NCBI GenBank assembly: GCA_027943335.1
Contig: BSBK01008836.1
Span: 124,001 to 188,000, forward strand
DNA length: 64,000 nucleotides
Direction of reading: 5' to 3'
Origin: Chamaecyparis obtusa
Lineage: Eukaryota; Streptophyta; Pinopsida; Cupressales; Cupressaceae
This document shows, in pieces, positions 24,093 through 35,874 of this stretch (the stretch's first letter is position 1; each line of letters starts with the position of its first letter). Under the pieces are notes generated by a model, which saw only the letters and a list, made by a program, of their open reading frames with translations, was not told the DNA's origin and ran no database searches. A program made the translations under genes and the position numbers.

Positions 24093-24761
24093 TGATGCAA
24101 GGAAAGGGACCTTAGGAGCCAAATGATGGCACACCCTACAGATCCAACCTTGCTCAATAACATGCGGAAGCAACAACAACATAGTGAGAGGGAGAAAGCA
24201 GGATCAATGATATATTAACTTCATTCAAATTGATTCATACATGTTAGGCTGTAAGGCCTTCTCGGTTATGACTAGATATTACAACAAAATACATAAGTCC
24301 TCCAACATGCGAGGATCTACCAGCAATCTTGATTCTACTATATTCTATCTTCTATCAAAACTGACTCCCCTAAACTCTAACCAAATAACTATACCTATAC
24401 AAGAGGCTATCAAACTAAGTTGGCCTTCATATCCATAATCAATGAAAGGAATAGTTATATCTAGAACCACACGCTTCCCAATGATGGATACCGACATTAA
24501 ATCTGTGACCCATAATCAATGCACAAGTCAACCTCAACAGAAACTCAAAATAAACTACTCGGTAAGCAAGGATGACCAAAAAATAGACAAGCATCGCCGA
24601 GCATCAGTAAAACAACCGACCGCCTAGGAGATAATCGACCACACTCGGTAACCAAAGGAAACTGACCAACTCGGTCAAAATAGGAACCGAGCAACACAAA
24701 CAAAATTCAAAATCTTTTTGGTGACACGGGATTGCCAAGGACCTGAGATTCTCCTGCATCA
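24093..24761 (-). repeat. G1 5' LTR
   Basis: 669 bp matching 491-1165, with ends TGATGCAAGG and CTCCTGCATCA as written on the plus strand. It is followed by flanking TSD AGATT and CACTA transposase sequence. Differences from the other LTR are mostly single-base transitions. Confidence 0.92.
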
Positions 24762-25734
24762 AGATTTTATACATAGTGACACCATTCCATAACTCTAACA
24801 ACTTGTCAATAAGAGGCTCAACATATACATTCATATATTTAACTTGGTACTTACCTAGTTGAATGAACAATAACATTACATAATTATTGTGACCCTTTTA
24901 CTGTAAGATTTATAATTACATGCAGATAACTGTTAATTGATAATATACCTAGAATAATCATTGTCAACATAATGTGCTCCCTCTTTATTGACATCCATGG
25001 AGGAATGTTATTGTTGATGACAAAAATATGCCACATAGAGTAAATAGATCTCATCTCTCCAAATGGATTGACTCTATCTGCTGCCAATGAAAGCTTGAGA
25101 TTTTGAGGTTCCTGTTTAAAGTGTGGCCCTTTTTCCTCTATGTACATAAATGTTGAACCATTTGTACGCATTCAAATAATGTCATCGAATCCTATTATGT
25201 GCATGGTAATCCATAAATTGTGCCAAGCTACTACACCTAAATAATCTTTGCAAATGTGGAATAATGAGGATGTAACGAAGAACCTTGTGAGGCACCTATT
25301 TTGTTATTTGATATGGTCAATATCTAATCGTATGACATTTAGGGTATTCTATTTCAAATTCATGTTCTTTATGATAAATAATATGATCATTGGGACAAGT
25401 ATCTATTGCTTGATACTCCATTCTAATATCTTTAATAGTGGTACATAATTCTCAGTATGAGTGAGGGAGAATATTTGATGGTGGTAACAAAAACTCACCT
25501 ATTAATCTACAACAAAAAATATAAGATGTTAATATTAATAATATTTCTAGTACATGTTTCACCCTTTATTAACTATAATGACATATATGACATACCTTAT
25601 CATACGTGAGATTGTTATGTTGGATAAACCATTTATAACCTTCAAGTTCACTAACAACAATACAACAAAGAGAAGACTTGTTTGGGAGCCTTCGTAAAGG
25701 GTCGTTTCTACCTTCTCAAGTAGAGGTATATCAT
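24762..25734 (-). pseudogene. CACTA TNP2-like transposase, central fragment
   Basis: Central part of the transposase, between insertions N1 (upstream) and G1 (downstream). In order on the minus strand: IPLLEKVETTLYEGSQTS and VNLKVINGLSNITISR; intron 25507-25595 (89 bp, phase 2); LIGEFLLPPSNILPHSY, AIDTCPNDHIIYHKEHEF, HKVLRYILIIPHLQRLF; then PQNLKLSLAADRVNPFGEM, YSMWHIFVINNNIPPWMS; intron 24855-24948 (94 bp, phase 1); GKYQVKYMNVYVEPLIDKLL and ELWNGVTMYKI. The order matches TNP2 blocks (LYEGS.TS, CPNDC.LY, LRY.PLIPRLQRL, NPFG...YS.WP, PPW.C, YL.PLI.EL..LW). Several stops and one frameshift near 25175 show decay. Confidence 0.92.
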
Positions 25735-26197
25735 TGTAATAATTTTCCTAAGGCAAATAATAAAATACCAAGATCTAGACGCTTAAGATATAGCACAAGA
25801 GAGATAGGAAAAATGATCAAATAATTGATTATAGCCAATTGAATTGAATACAATGTACGAGTGTCTGAATATGTAGGCAATGCAATAAGACTACATGATA
25901 AGGAGATGATAAGCTATCAACCACACTAGGTGGAATCACATGTCCACCAAAGGTTGATCATACTCCATTGTACATCAAAGTATGTGCAACAATGAGAGGA
26001 TGATAATGTGATAAGAGCACTAAATATGGATCTCACCCAAAGAGGTATGAGATGATAACTATCAACACCTAAAGTGGAATTTATCCTAACCATGTGCTAA
26101 AATAAAATGCAAACTCTTAGGTTTCTCAATGAAAACTAATATGCAAATACATTATCCTAAGTAAAGTGTAATTAGTAAATACTTAATTACACCAACA
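25735..26197 (-). repeat. N1 3' LTR
   Basis: 463 bp, matching 35880-36358. The other copy is about 22 bp longer mainly because of two short duplications: CATGTGCAAC near 36130 and AAGTAAACTT near 36310. Confidence 0.92.
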
Positions 26198-26206
26198 CCC
26201 CCCCTT
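26198..26206 (-). promoter_or_regulatory. N1 polypurine tract
   Basis: Minus strand AAGGGGGGG abuts the 3' LTR start (TGTTGGTG). It would prime plus-strand DNA synthesis and fixes the element orientation as minus. Confidence 0.8.
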
Positions 26207-27011
26207 AAGTGCAACTTAGGGGAATGAACTTAATCTCATAATGCTAGATGGAAATGCATGATGGGTCCTGGTTACTAGGCCATGTTAGGTACCCATGAAA
26301 AAACTGCAAGTACAAAAGATATGTAATGCAATCTCTCATAAAGTGGAGAAAGAGGGAAAAACTCATAGGAAAAACCTTCCCCCAAAAAGAGAGATGAAAA
26401 ACAAGATGCATGCATGGATGGAGTAATAAAGACCCCCCCCCCTCCCCATTATGGCACACATCATGTATATACAATTAAGAACCCCCCCAAAGAAAGGAAA
26501 CAAGGAGACATGATACCCCCCCATAATGAATAATCTCCTCCAAGGATGGTGAGTGCTTGAAGGAAAAACATAGATCCATGCCTACAAATAAAATTTATCT
26601 CCTTAGGAAGAAGATAAACCAAGTATAGATGCAAGAAGGATTCCCATTGTGGATAGGAAGTAGGAAGGGGAATCTAATGAATTATGATGTCTCTAAAGTA
26701 TGCTCATATGTCGCCATATCCTTGGTTGATGAAGATGCCACAAATCAATCAGGAGAAATCCCAATAGAATAAGGTGACAAACAAGGAACCAATGGTAATT
26801 GAGCCATGTAAGAATTTGGATCAAAACCCAAAGACAAAGATGCCTCCTCAAATGAGGAAGTTGGAAGAGAAGTAAAGAATTCCCCCCTCAATGTAGAATG
26901 TACACCCATGATAGATGCTTCTAGATCAATGTAGAAATAGCACCAACAAAACTAAATGATGTTCCTCCCCTTAGGAAGAAACAAGTCCATAGGTGTACCA
27001 ATGAATCCTCC
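26207..27011 (-). other. N1 3' internal region
   Basis: A low-coding stretch between the unknown reading frame and the polypurine tract. It contains a run of C residues interrupted by T near 26431-26450 and a second C7 run near 26482. On the minus strand faint continuation of the upstream frame is visible, with many stops. I see nothing else. Confidence 0.4.
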
Positions 27012-27836
27012 CTAATCTCTAGAAATAATCCTCAAAATGTATGATGTCTCAGGAAACTGAAGAGGAATCTCCAATACATGAGAATGATCAACTTGAACCA
27101 TGTAATGTGACATCTCAAGTAAAGTTTGAGACTCATGAAAACCAATATCCAAAGACTCAAATGTCTTATCTGAAGTTAAAGAGACCTCCTCCAAATGTTG
27201 TATCAAAATATGCACAATCATGTCAATCTTGAAATAAGGATCAAGTGGAGAGTGAAGATGAGGTTCAAAGTGTTCCCTCGCAATAACTGAAGAAGGATCA
27301 TTATCAACAAAGAGAAGATGAATGACATCAATGGTGTCTCCCAAATCCTCAATGTAGGACTCCATAAACAAACCTATAATGTCTATCAAGTAGTCATCCC
27401 ATGGAACTTTAATTGGAAGACAAGGATAATCCTACTACACTAAATCACAAGAGCTAATGGCTATAGGAAGGCAAGCATCATCAAGAGAAACAATAGATGT
27501 GATATCAAAAGGAGGAGAAGGAGTTGCAACTAGAGGTTCTAGACCTTTTGGGAGTGGAGGAACACGAGGATCTCCATATATTTCCCAAAGAATAATCCAA
27601 AGATCAGGAATAGTCTCTTTCTTATCTTCAACATCATCAAGGGAACCCATAACATCCATATCCATATTCCAATAGATAACATTACAAACTTTTGAGTAAG
27701 AATCCCAATCAAAAGAAGGATTTTTAGGTCTATACTCATACAAATAGGACAATAGGTTGTGCTCACTAACATGAGCAAGAACCAATTCACTCCATTGCTT
27801 ATATTTTTCTCTTTTCAACCTAATTAAACAATCCAT
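27012..27836 (-). pseudogene. N1 internal reading frame, unknown protein
   Basis: From MDCLIRLKREKYKQWSELVL (27836) the frame runs to 27012, broken only by two adjacent TAG codons at about 27432-27437. The first part holds LSYLYEYRPKNPSFDWDSYS, GDPRVPPLPKGLEPLV and PSPPFDITSIVSLDD. The second holds YLIDIIGLFMESYIEDLGDT and PLDPYFKIDMIVHILIQHLE. The same frame appears to continue in decayed form toward about 26500. I recognise no family, no catalytic motif and no zinc knuckle; it is acidic and Pro-containing. It sits where gag would lie in an ordinary element, so a divergent structural protein or captured host sequence are both possible. Confidence 0.45.
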
Positions 27837-28618
27837 GATTCACCTCTCGCATGAAATATGAGATCAAAAGATCAATGCACCCCCCAAAATGAAATGAACC
27901 AAAGAACCCCCCAAAATAGATGATTTTGGCACTTTATGTTTAGTGTGTGTACAATTTCAACTTTCCAAAATAGACCAAAGTGGACTTCTGATTTTGATTA
28001 ATACAACAACAAATATGAAGCAATCATAGACTCACACAATCAAGACACAAGATCACTAAAGGATCTAATCAATTAAAAGTGCCAAATATAGGCCAAAACA
28101 AACCAAATATTGAAAGTAATATGTATACTCAAAATTTATCCAAACTGGTACCAGATTTGGAAAGTAGAAAAAAATCATGCACATTCAAAAAAAAAATAGC
28201 ACCTAAAAATATGTTTGTATGAGCCCGAACAAAGCCTCTAAAGTTGTAAAAAATAGGATTTGTAAATTTTTAGAAAACATTAGAATAAGAGATCAAAAAA
28301 CACCTGCACCATTGTGTAGATCATGAAATTCTACCCTAAAACAAAAAAATTGCTCGAAAAAAGGAGTCTGGATGACTGAGATATCGTTGTTTGAAAATCG
28401 CCTCAAAAATTATTTTTTCTGAATCGTCATCGTTGCACTTTCAAAATTCAAATGGCTCTAGATTTGTCTTCAGACATTCAATTTGGATGAAACAAAATTT
28501 GATTTAGGGTTTTTTGGACCTCCTCAATGTGATGTCATCCTTTGATTTGCACTAGCAAGCTCCAATTTTGACTTGCAACAAAATTATCTCAAAATAGGCT
28601 ATACAATGAAACTCTTAT
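27837..28618 (-). other. N1 leader between primer site and reading frame
   Basis: About 780 bp of AT-rich sequence between the primer binding site (28619-28631) and the start of the unknown frame. I see no ORF, repeat or motif in it. A leader this long in an element without pol could hold the packaging signal, but nothing in the sequence shows it. Confidence 0.4.
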
Positions 28619-28631
28619 GGCTTTGATACCA
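28619..28631 (-). promoter_or_regulatory. N1 primer binding site
   Basis: Minus-strand TGGTATCAAAGCC, one change from the initiator tRNA-Met complement TGGTATCAGAGCC. It directly abuts the LTR end TTACA, only 6 bp of which remains before N2 begins. Confidence 0.88.
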
Positions 28632-28637
28632 TGTAAG

Positions 28638-29753
28638 TGTTGGAAAGTTGACTATACTAGTGTATATGACTAAGATTATTGTTGTCATTATGGCAACAAA
28701 GTCATATGGATTTTTGGTGTCAGCGCACTTACTTAGAAGATCAGAATCTGGCTAAGTATGGAAGACATGACAGTCAATGGAGCACCTGAGGAACAGAGCA
28801 TCAGCGCACGTGTGTATGATCAAGTTTTGAAATACACCCTTGAAGATAAGATTTTGAGTATGTAATCATGCTAAGTCTAAGAACACATGATTAGATGAGT
28901 TAGTATGAAGAAGTTACAGTGAGTTGAAGTGACACAGTCAGTGAGCGGCAGAGTAGAACAGAGCATGCAGCCGACAGGAAAGATTTTGATTAGCGATCAT
29001 TATTTTATTTTGTAAAGGCTATGCACCTATTTTAAATGTGTTGTAAACATGATAATATTAATGTATGTAAACATGCTTGAGCCATTTCATTTAGAAGCAG
29101 TGTATGTAATAGGTTATAGGCTGACCTAGTGAATAATTTTGTTTGCACCTATAAATAAGACATGTGCCTTTTTATTTGAGAATGACATGAGATATAGAGT
29201 TGATAGAATAAGAGCATAAGTATGTGAAGAGTAGTCAAAATGATATAGAACTTTACAAGAGGTTAAAGCATCAGTGCACAAAAGGAACTGATCAGACAAG
29301 TAGTGTCATAATAGCAGTTCACCATTGCAGATATAGTATATATCTGATATCCAGGAGGTTGTAGCCTTCTCTATTGAGAAGTGAGCTTTGGAAGTGAGCC
29401 AACCACCCCTAACAGGGTTTGTTAATTCAAGAATCCTAACAAGGTTTGACCCTTGACAAGGTCATTGTACTTAAGCATTATAATAACTGCTCCTAACAGG
29501 GAAAATGAACATTAACAGGTTCATAATACATAAGTACAATTATTAGTGGGTATTAATTCCCACCGGGGTTTTTTCCTTTGGCTAAGGTTTCCCCATAATC
29601 ATATCTGGTGTTATGTGTTATGGTTGTTTACTTTACTTGCTTTAATATTTAGTTCAATAATTAAGTTATTGAGTTAAGTTTCAAGTATCATAAATTAATA
29701 TTATAGAACATTGATTCACCCCCCCCCCCCTCTCAATGTTCCCATTACTAACA
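28638..29753 (+). repeat. N2 5' LTR
   Basis: 1116 bp. A TATA box TATAAATA lies at 29150-29157, in the same place as 35269-35276 in the other LTR. A run of 12 C residues (29719-29730) lies about 25 bp before the LTR end. An AACAGGG-type motif recurs several times around 29410-29520. Confidence 0.93.
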
Positions 29754-29755
29754 AT

Positions 29756-29767
29756 TGGTATAAGAGC
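29756..29767 (+). promoter_or_regulatory. N2 primer binding site
   Basis: TGGTATAAGAGC starts 2 bp after the LTR. It is one mismatch from the initiator tRNA-Met complement. Confidence 0.86.
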
Positions 29768-29807
29768 TTTGGTCCTTTGAAGATAAGTTTGACCACTTAA
29801 GGAGAGC

Positions 29808-31049
29808 ATGGATACAAGAGAAGTGAAACATCTGAAGAAGAATCTTGAAGCAGCTCTTGAAGACCTTGATAGATCTGAAAAAGAAATTGAAGAACTGAAA
29901 TTAAAGGTTAGTGGTTCTCAAGTATTCATCAAGAAACTAAGAAAAGATTTGAAAGATTGTTCTACAAGTGATTTAGGAAAAATGGTCAAGAAGCTGAATG
30001 AGGAAAATAAATCTCTAAAGGATTAGATTGAAGAGTTGGATGAAAAGCTATTTAACAATCAGGAAGCCTATGAAGAACAGGTCAAAGAAAATAAGTAGTT
30101 GGATGAAGAATTGAGGCAAGCAAACATGAAAATCTTGGAGTTAGAGAGCATCAAGAAAAAGGTGGAATCTAAATTGACTAAAGCTAAGAATCATATTGAA
30201 AAATTGCACACAAGTAAGGATCTAATAGAGTCACAGTTGTATGCACAAAAGATTAAAGGAGATACCACTAGTATTAGATTCAATGAAACACAAAATAAAA
30301 TGAATGATATGTGAGAAAGAAAGAAAGCACCAGAAGAATCTATAGAAGCTAAGAAGACTGGAAATAATACTAAAGCTAAAGTTGAACCATCTAAGGATGA
30401 ACGCAAGCCAATAAATCGAACTTGTTATGCCTATAACAAGAATGGACATATAGCAAGAGATTGTAAAGAGTTAAGACCTTTCAATGGTTACTGTTATTCA
30501 TGCAATAAGTTTGGTCATAGAGTTATGAATTGTAGATCAAATCAAAGAAATCAGACTTAGCATAATCAGAGAAATCATCCGTAGAAAACTGTTAGAAGTC
30601 CTAAGAACATTACATGTCAGATATGAAATTATAATGATCACACTACTAGACAATGCAGTATGGTAACTCACATCAATGCACTAAGAAACATAAGGCCTCC
30701 AGTCATTTTTCACTCTTGTAACAAGGTTGGACACATCTCAAATTTTTGTAGATCACAAGCGCAAAGACAAGAAAGACTTAATAAGTCTCAAGGATCAATT
30801 TTAGATGAATCTGGAGAAGTCAAGTTTGTGAAAGCTACAGAAGATGTGAGCAAGATTTGGATGGAAGTAAAGCAAGATAATGTTGATGACTATGTAGTGG
30901 ATGCATTTGTAATGGATGCACCTCCTACTTCTGGATTAATGACCATCATGGTCATAGGGGGAGCTAAATTAGCTCTAGACCCCTGTGTGGCTGGTATACT
31001 CACCCTCAGAGTATGTACCTTTGGTTTTAAATGTCTGGATACTAGTTGA
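29808..31049 (+). pseudogene. N2 ORF1: gag-like coiled coil with zinc knuckles
   Basis: ATG at 29808 opens a long charged helical region (VKHLKKNLEAALEDL, EKEIEELKLKV, LGKMVKKLNEENKSLKD, MDEELRQANMKILELESIKK) with heptad-like spacing. It is broken by in-frame stops at about 30024, 30096 and 30312 but stays in one frame. Zinc knuckles follow in the same frame: CYAYNKNGHIARDC (second Cys lost), CYSCNKFGHRVMNC (intact), a decayed CQI-stop-NYNDHTTRQC, and HSCNKVGHISNFC. The final ORF (30660-31049) continues to LDTS. This is a plausible nucleic-acid-binding structural protein, but I see no ordinary capsid domain. ORF1 of N3 has the same plan. Confidence 0.75.
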
Positions 31050-31357
31050 TGTTGTATGAAAGAGCACACAGCTTGATTGTTAGCAGAGACAAAGATTGAA
31101 ATTCATTGTTACATTCTATGTTATGGTGGTAAGCATTAATGGTAGAAATTTACTTTAATAGTCACTGAAGATCCATTATCCACACATTTGCATTTGAGAT
31201 TGAGCCTTTGGAGAGCACAAGAGATCAAAGCAGTTTGTGTTGAGAGATTGAAGTTGGTTTATCAATGAAGAAATGTGAAAGTTGGTTACAAAACCCTAGT
31301 TCGGACGCGATGGTTTAGAAACCCTCTTGGAAACCTATTTAAGAGATTGATCAAGTA

Positions 31358-34211
31358 ATGGCCACTCCAGTTGTTTTTGATGTTATTAAAAGGAAGAGGT
31401 ACATATTTAAGAAGCATCCTTTCAAATCAGTCCTAGATGACCTTGAAGGGGCATTTTCTAGAAATCCTATGAGAGTGATGCACGTAGAAGATATACGCGC
31501 ATACATTTACTACAAGAAGGAACCGGTAGGATTGGATAGAATAATGTTGCACTTAGAATCAATGATGAAACAAGACATGACATTCATGGATGAGTTCACA
31601 CACCTAGAAAACAACCCTATCATAGAGTATGCAACTGCATATGAGTTCTATGAATCAGAATGGATTAAGATATTGCTTAGCAGAATACATGATGACTTGT
31701 TTTGTGTTTGAGAAGTCCCTATCCGGATAACTACTGACCTCATTTATGAGATGACCAGACTCCCTAAGATAGGCACCATTCTTCCTACTAACAAGGATGT
31801 TAGGAAACTGGTGGAGCAGGCTTGTAAGTCCTAAAGTGATAAGCGTGACATGACCATAGAGCCAATTAAGGAGAAGGATATCAAGCTCATGGCGATGATA
31901 CTTGGTTACAAATACCAGCATGCAAATAGAGTTAATAGTCTATCCGCAACCAATATTTTGGTAGCCATTAGAATTGTAAAGGAAAATGGAGAGTTTAACT
32001 TGTGTGAGATCCTGCACGCACATTTGATGGATAATATAAGGGCTATCAAACATGATAAGAGCAAAACATTTAGGTTTGGGTCACTGATCATCTATATGTA
32101 CTTCCATATTGTTGGAAAAGTATCAGATCTCTATCTAGACAGGAGCATACCTATAATGCCATAGATTTCATTAAAGGCAACATCTGAAATCACCTTGAAA
32201 TATTTCATGGACTTGGAAATCAAGACATTCAGAATCAAGATGAAAAGAAGGTATAGGATACCTGAAAGTATAGTGGAAAAGTATAAGGATAACATTTGTT
32301 TCATGGTGGAGACAAACATCAATTGCATGGAAGAAGTGGAACAAAGAACTAAGTAGATTCATCCACTTGGTTATGAAGTGGAGGAACATGTCTTAGAAGC
32401 ATATTCACAAGTCCTCTTGTCAGCGCCTAAGGATCCCAATGAACCAAGATGGGGTACTTATGAGGAGAAGACAAGATAGGTAGATTCAATCTTGTACAGT
32501 GCTGCGACCAAGAGAAAACCATCAAAGGTCACCTCTAACATACTGAAAATCCATGGTGTCACAAAAGAAGACCTAGATAAGGCAAGGGAAGCCAAGATTG
32601 TAATGCAACTTGAGAGTGCACCCTCACTTGAAGTGAAAATAGAGAAGACTGATGATCCCAAGGAGAAGAAGAAAAAGGATAGAAGAAAACACTCATGCGC
32701 CCACAAATACTATTGATCTAGAGTCCACACCACCTCCTGAGCCTAGAAAGATGCCTAAGAGGAAGAAGCAGACTGACGTAAGCCACCCATCCTCTAGAAC
32801 AATAAGAAGCAAAGACAGGAACACCCAAGCACCTCCAGAGGTAGGATTCAGACCAAATCTTTAAGTGTTGAGAACCAGGGTAGTTGATGAAGGAAGAATT
32901 GATTGGAAAGAAAAATTCTATGATAAATACAGTGAGCTAGATAAATCAAAGATCCATGGTATGATAATCAAATATATGATTAAGTTCAAGAAAATAGTTC
33001 TGGAACTTAAGACAGTTATACCGGAAAATGTATGGAATATTTTAGACTTTTTGAAGAGACAAGCTATAGAAGAAGATCTCAGGATAAGACAAATGATATT
33101 GGATGAAAGCCTCCCTATATGTTCAGTTGAAGAGAAAACATTGTTTTTGGATTTGGTGAAGCCTCACCTAAGAACTAAGTTGAGAACTCTGCAGATTATG
33201 AATAAGGACTATGAGTTCGTTGTGAAGGAAACAAAGAAGGGATTTGAGGAGGTGTTCTTGGATAGACACATGTATCCTCCTACTGCGCTTGCAACTCAAG
33301 TTCCCTCAAATAAATCCAAGGAGTCTGAGACACATAATGCACCTGTGATAGGTCTAGAGGATTCCACGCCCATAGTGACAACACCTAGTGAAGCAATGGA
33401 ATCTGCGCCCGTGCCTGAATCAAAAGATGACACTATCATAATTGATAATGTTGAAATATCAATGGCAGCCACATATAAAGACCTAGATAAGTTTGAGGAA
33501 GATTTTGTGAGAATAGAAGAGGCTGAGATACTATGTGGTGATGACACACCTATGCAGTAAGAAGAAGTTCAGATTGAAGACATAACTGGACAAGAAGGAG
33601 AGGAAGAAAAGAAAGATGAACCTGTTGAAGAGCCCTTTGTTGGAATACCAATGAAGGTAAAGAGTGAAGTTATGGATAGAAAACTCCTTACCCCTAAGCC
33701 CTCAATGTCATTGTTGTCAAGTTTGACCCCTAACACAACAAGTCTAGATTCATGGGGAGAAGAAGACCTGATAAAAATAAGTGTGTTAGCAATGAAGAAA
33801 GCAAAGGAGAAACAAGTAATGAGAAATCCATTATTTATTGAATTAGTAAGCATATTGAACAACCTACTACCTGAGGAAAGGAAAATAGTAAATGTTCATT
33901 CAATGGATGATGTAAGCAACATCCTTTCAAACTTCAAAGCAAACTTCTCAAGCCTAGAAGAATCAACATCCAAGGTTGCAGAAGAAAAATATCTCAAGAA
34001 AAGATTGAATGAGATGATAGAAAATTTTGCACTTGACCTCAATTCTCTTAAGGTTGGTCAAGAAATGTTGAAGGAGATTGCAGCTAAAGGAAGGAAGACA
34101 ATAGCTGATTGTATGAACAAGGACAAACTCGCATCAGATCTTTCAAAGAAGATTGAGGAAGTTGAATCTATGATGACAGCTGTGAGAAAATCAGTAGAAG
34201 ACCTCTCATAG
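31358..34211 (+). pseudogene. N2 ORF2: large protein of unknown function shared with N3
   Basis: ATG at 31358 (MATPVVFDVIKRKRY). One frame runs to about 32700 with stops near 31710, 31832, 32162 and later. An A/G-rich run near 32670-32700 then carries a frameshift, and the reading continues in another frame to 34211. Recognisable blocks include EWIKILLSRIHDDLFCV, DLIYEMTRLPKIG, LSATNILVAIRIVKENGEF, FRFGSLIIYMYFHIVG, NEPRWGTYEEKTR and a basic SAATKRKPSKVTSN. N3 ORF2 has equivalents in the same order (KWIRYILS, MIHRITGLPML, AVDLAYKIVKNNLSF, CKFGSLLVCLFFYA, KAPYFGTYDEAKVR). The C-terminal third is charged and helical (EEKYLKKRLNEMIENF). The central FGSL block resembles the putative plant transposon protein domain; that link is tentative. 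Confidence 0.7.
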
Positions 34212-34741
34212 AATATCAACATGTGTAACAATATCTATCAAGGTCAGGTAGATGATTGAGAAGACAGAGAAAGAGATAGCAAAAATAAGGGCTAGACAAA
34301 CATAGTTGAGACATGCACTTGTGCCCTCATTGGATGTACTCAATCAGAATATCAAGGAGATCAATGCTACCATTGTAACATATGGTCAAGGTCCCTGTAC
34401 AAAATTGGAGAAGATGGAGAAGCTAATGTATGCACTATGCGCCCATCTCCAGACAGTAGATGCACTCAAGGCATTTTGGTAGCAAGAGATCCAAAACCTT
34501 CAGATTGCATACCCAGATGTACTCTCAGTGTAAGTAGTTGAAGATCCCATTTTTTAGCACCTTTGTCATTAATGTCAAAGGGGGAGTAGAGTAAATATGG
34601 AGTAAGGATAGAGTAATATGAGTAGAAGGAAGATATAAGATAGAGTATATGATGTACAAAAAAAGATAAGAGTATATGTTAGAAAGTTTTTGTGTAAGAT
34701 ATAGTTTAGTAACTTCACCATATTCCTTTGTTTCCATTAAG
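34212..34741 (+). other. N2 3' internal region
   Basis: About 530 bp between ORF2 and the polypurine tract. The first half still reads like decayed ORF2 sequence (charged, with stops). The rest is AT-rich and noncoding. Nothing else is visible. Confidence 0.45.
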
Positions 34742-34755
34742 GACAAAGGGGGAGA
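34742..34755 (+). promoter_or_regulatory. N2 polypurine tract
   Basis: GACAAAGGGGGAGA ends just before the right LTR. The same AAAGGGGGAGAT sequence precedes the 3' LTR of N3, another link between the two elements. Confidence 0.85.
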
Positions 34756-34756
34756 T

Positions 34757-35874
34757 TTTTGGCAAGTTGAATATACTAGTGTATATGACTAAGATTAGTG
34801 TTTTCATTATGGTAACAAAGCCATATGGATTTTTGGTGTCAGTGCAGTTACTTAGAAGATCAGAATCTGGCTAAGTATGGAAGACAAGACAATCATTGAA
34901 GCACTTGAGGAATAGAGCATCAGCGCACATGTGTATGATCAAGTTTTGGCATATGCCCTTGAAGATAAGATTTTGAGTATGTAATCATGCTAAGTCTAAT
35001 AACACATGACCAAATGAGTTAGTATGAAGAGGTTACAGGGAGTTGAAGTGACACAATCAGTGAGCGGCAGAGCAGAATAGAGCACGCAACCGACAAGAAG
35101 GATTTTGATTAGGGATCATTATTTTATTTTGTAAAGGCTATGCACCTATTGTAAATGTATTGTAAACATGATAATATCAATGTATGTAAACACACTTGAG
35201 CTAATTAATTTAGAAATGTTGTATGTAATAGGTTATAGGTCGACCTAGTGAATAGTTTTGTTTGTGCCTATAAATAAGACATGCGCCTTTATATTTGAGA
35301 ATGGCATGAGATATAGAGTTGATAGAAGAAGAGTAGAAGTATGCGAAGAGCACTCAAAATGATATAGAGTTTTACAAGAGGTTAAAGCATCAACACACAA
35401 AAGGAACTGATCAGACAAGTAGTGTCATAACAACATTTCACCATTGCAGATATAGTGTATATCTGATATCCAGGAGGTTTTAGCCTTCTCTATTAAGCAG
35501 TAAGCTCTAGCAGTGAGACAACCACCCATAATAGGGTTTGTTACTTCAAGACTCCTAATAGGGTCTAACCCTTGACAAGGTCATTATACTTAAGCATTGT
35601 AATGACAACTCCTAACAAGGCAAAGGAACATTAACAGATTCATAATACACAAGTACAATTATTAGTGGGTATTAATTCCCACTGGGGTTTTTCCTTTACC
35701 CAAGGTTTCCCCGTAATCATATCTAGTGTTATGTGTTATGGTTGTTTACTTTACTTGCTTTAATATTCAATTCAATAATTAAGTTATCGAGTTAAGTTTC
35801 AAGTATCAAAAATTAATATTATAGAACACTGATTCACCCCCCCCCCCCCCTTCTTAGTGTTCCCATTCCTAATA
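34757..35874 (+). repeat. N2 3' LTR
   Basis: 1118 bp, near match to 28638-29753. It has TATAAATA at 35269-35276 and a 14-C run at 35837-35850 (12 C in the other LTR). Both LTR ends carry single mutations (TTTTGG, AATA). It is followed by the TSD copy GTAAG. Confidence 0.93.

Larger units (their letters stand above)
491..24761 (-). mobile_element. G1: Ty3/gypsy chromodomain LTR retrotransposon, carrying a nested copia array
   Basis: Both LTRs are present: 3' LTR 491-1165 and 5' LTR 24093-24761, starting TGATGCAGG and ending CTTGCATCA when read on the minus strand. The primer site next to the 5' LTR is initiator tRNA-Met type. The order on the minus strand is gag, zinc knuckle, protease, RT, RNase H, integrase, chromodomain, which is the Ty3/gypsy chromovirus order. 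The flanking TSD is AGATG (486-490) against AGATT (24762-24766), one mismatch. Without the copia array (4896-23301) the element is about 5.9 kb. It splits a CACTA transposase exon, and the transposase frame continues once it is removed. Several frameshifts and stops make it inactive. Confidence 0.93.
28638..35874 (+). mobile_element. N2: large LTR element without pol, nested in the 5' LTR of N1
   Basis: Perfect TSD GTAAG (28633-28637 and 35875-35879). LTRs 28638-29753 and 34757-35874, TGTTGGAAAGTTG to TACTAACA (right copy mutated to TTTTGG...AATA). Primer site TGGTATAAGAGC at 29756 and polypurine tract AAAGGGGGAGA just before the right LTR. The 5.0-kb interior has ORF1 (coiled coil plus zinc knuckles) and ORF2 (homologous to ORF2 of N3) but no RT, RNase H, integrase or protease. 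It is of the large non-autonomous type, dependent on another element for reverse transcription and integration. Confidence 0.94.
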
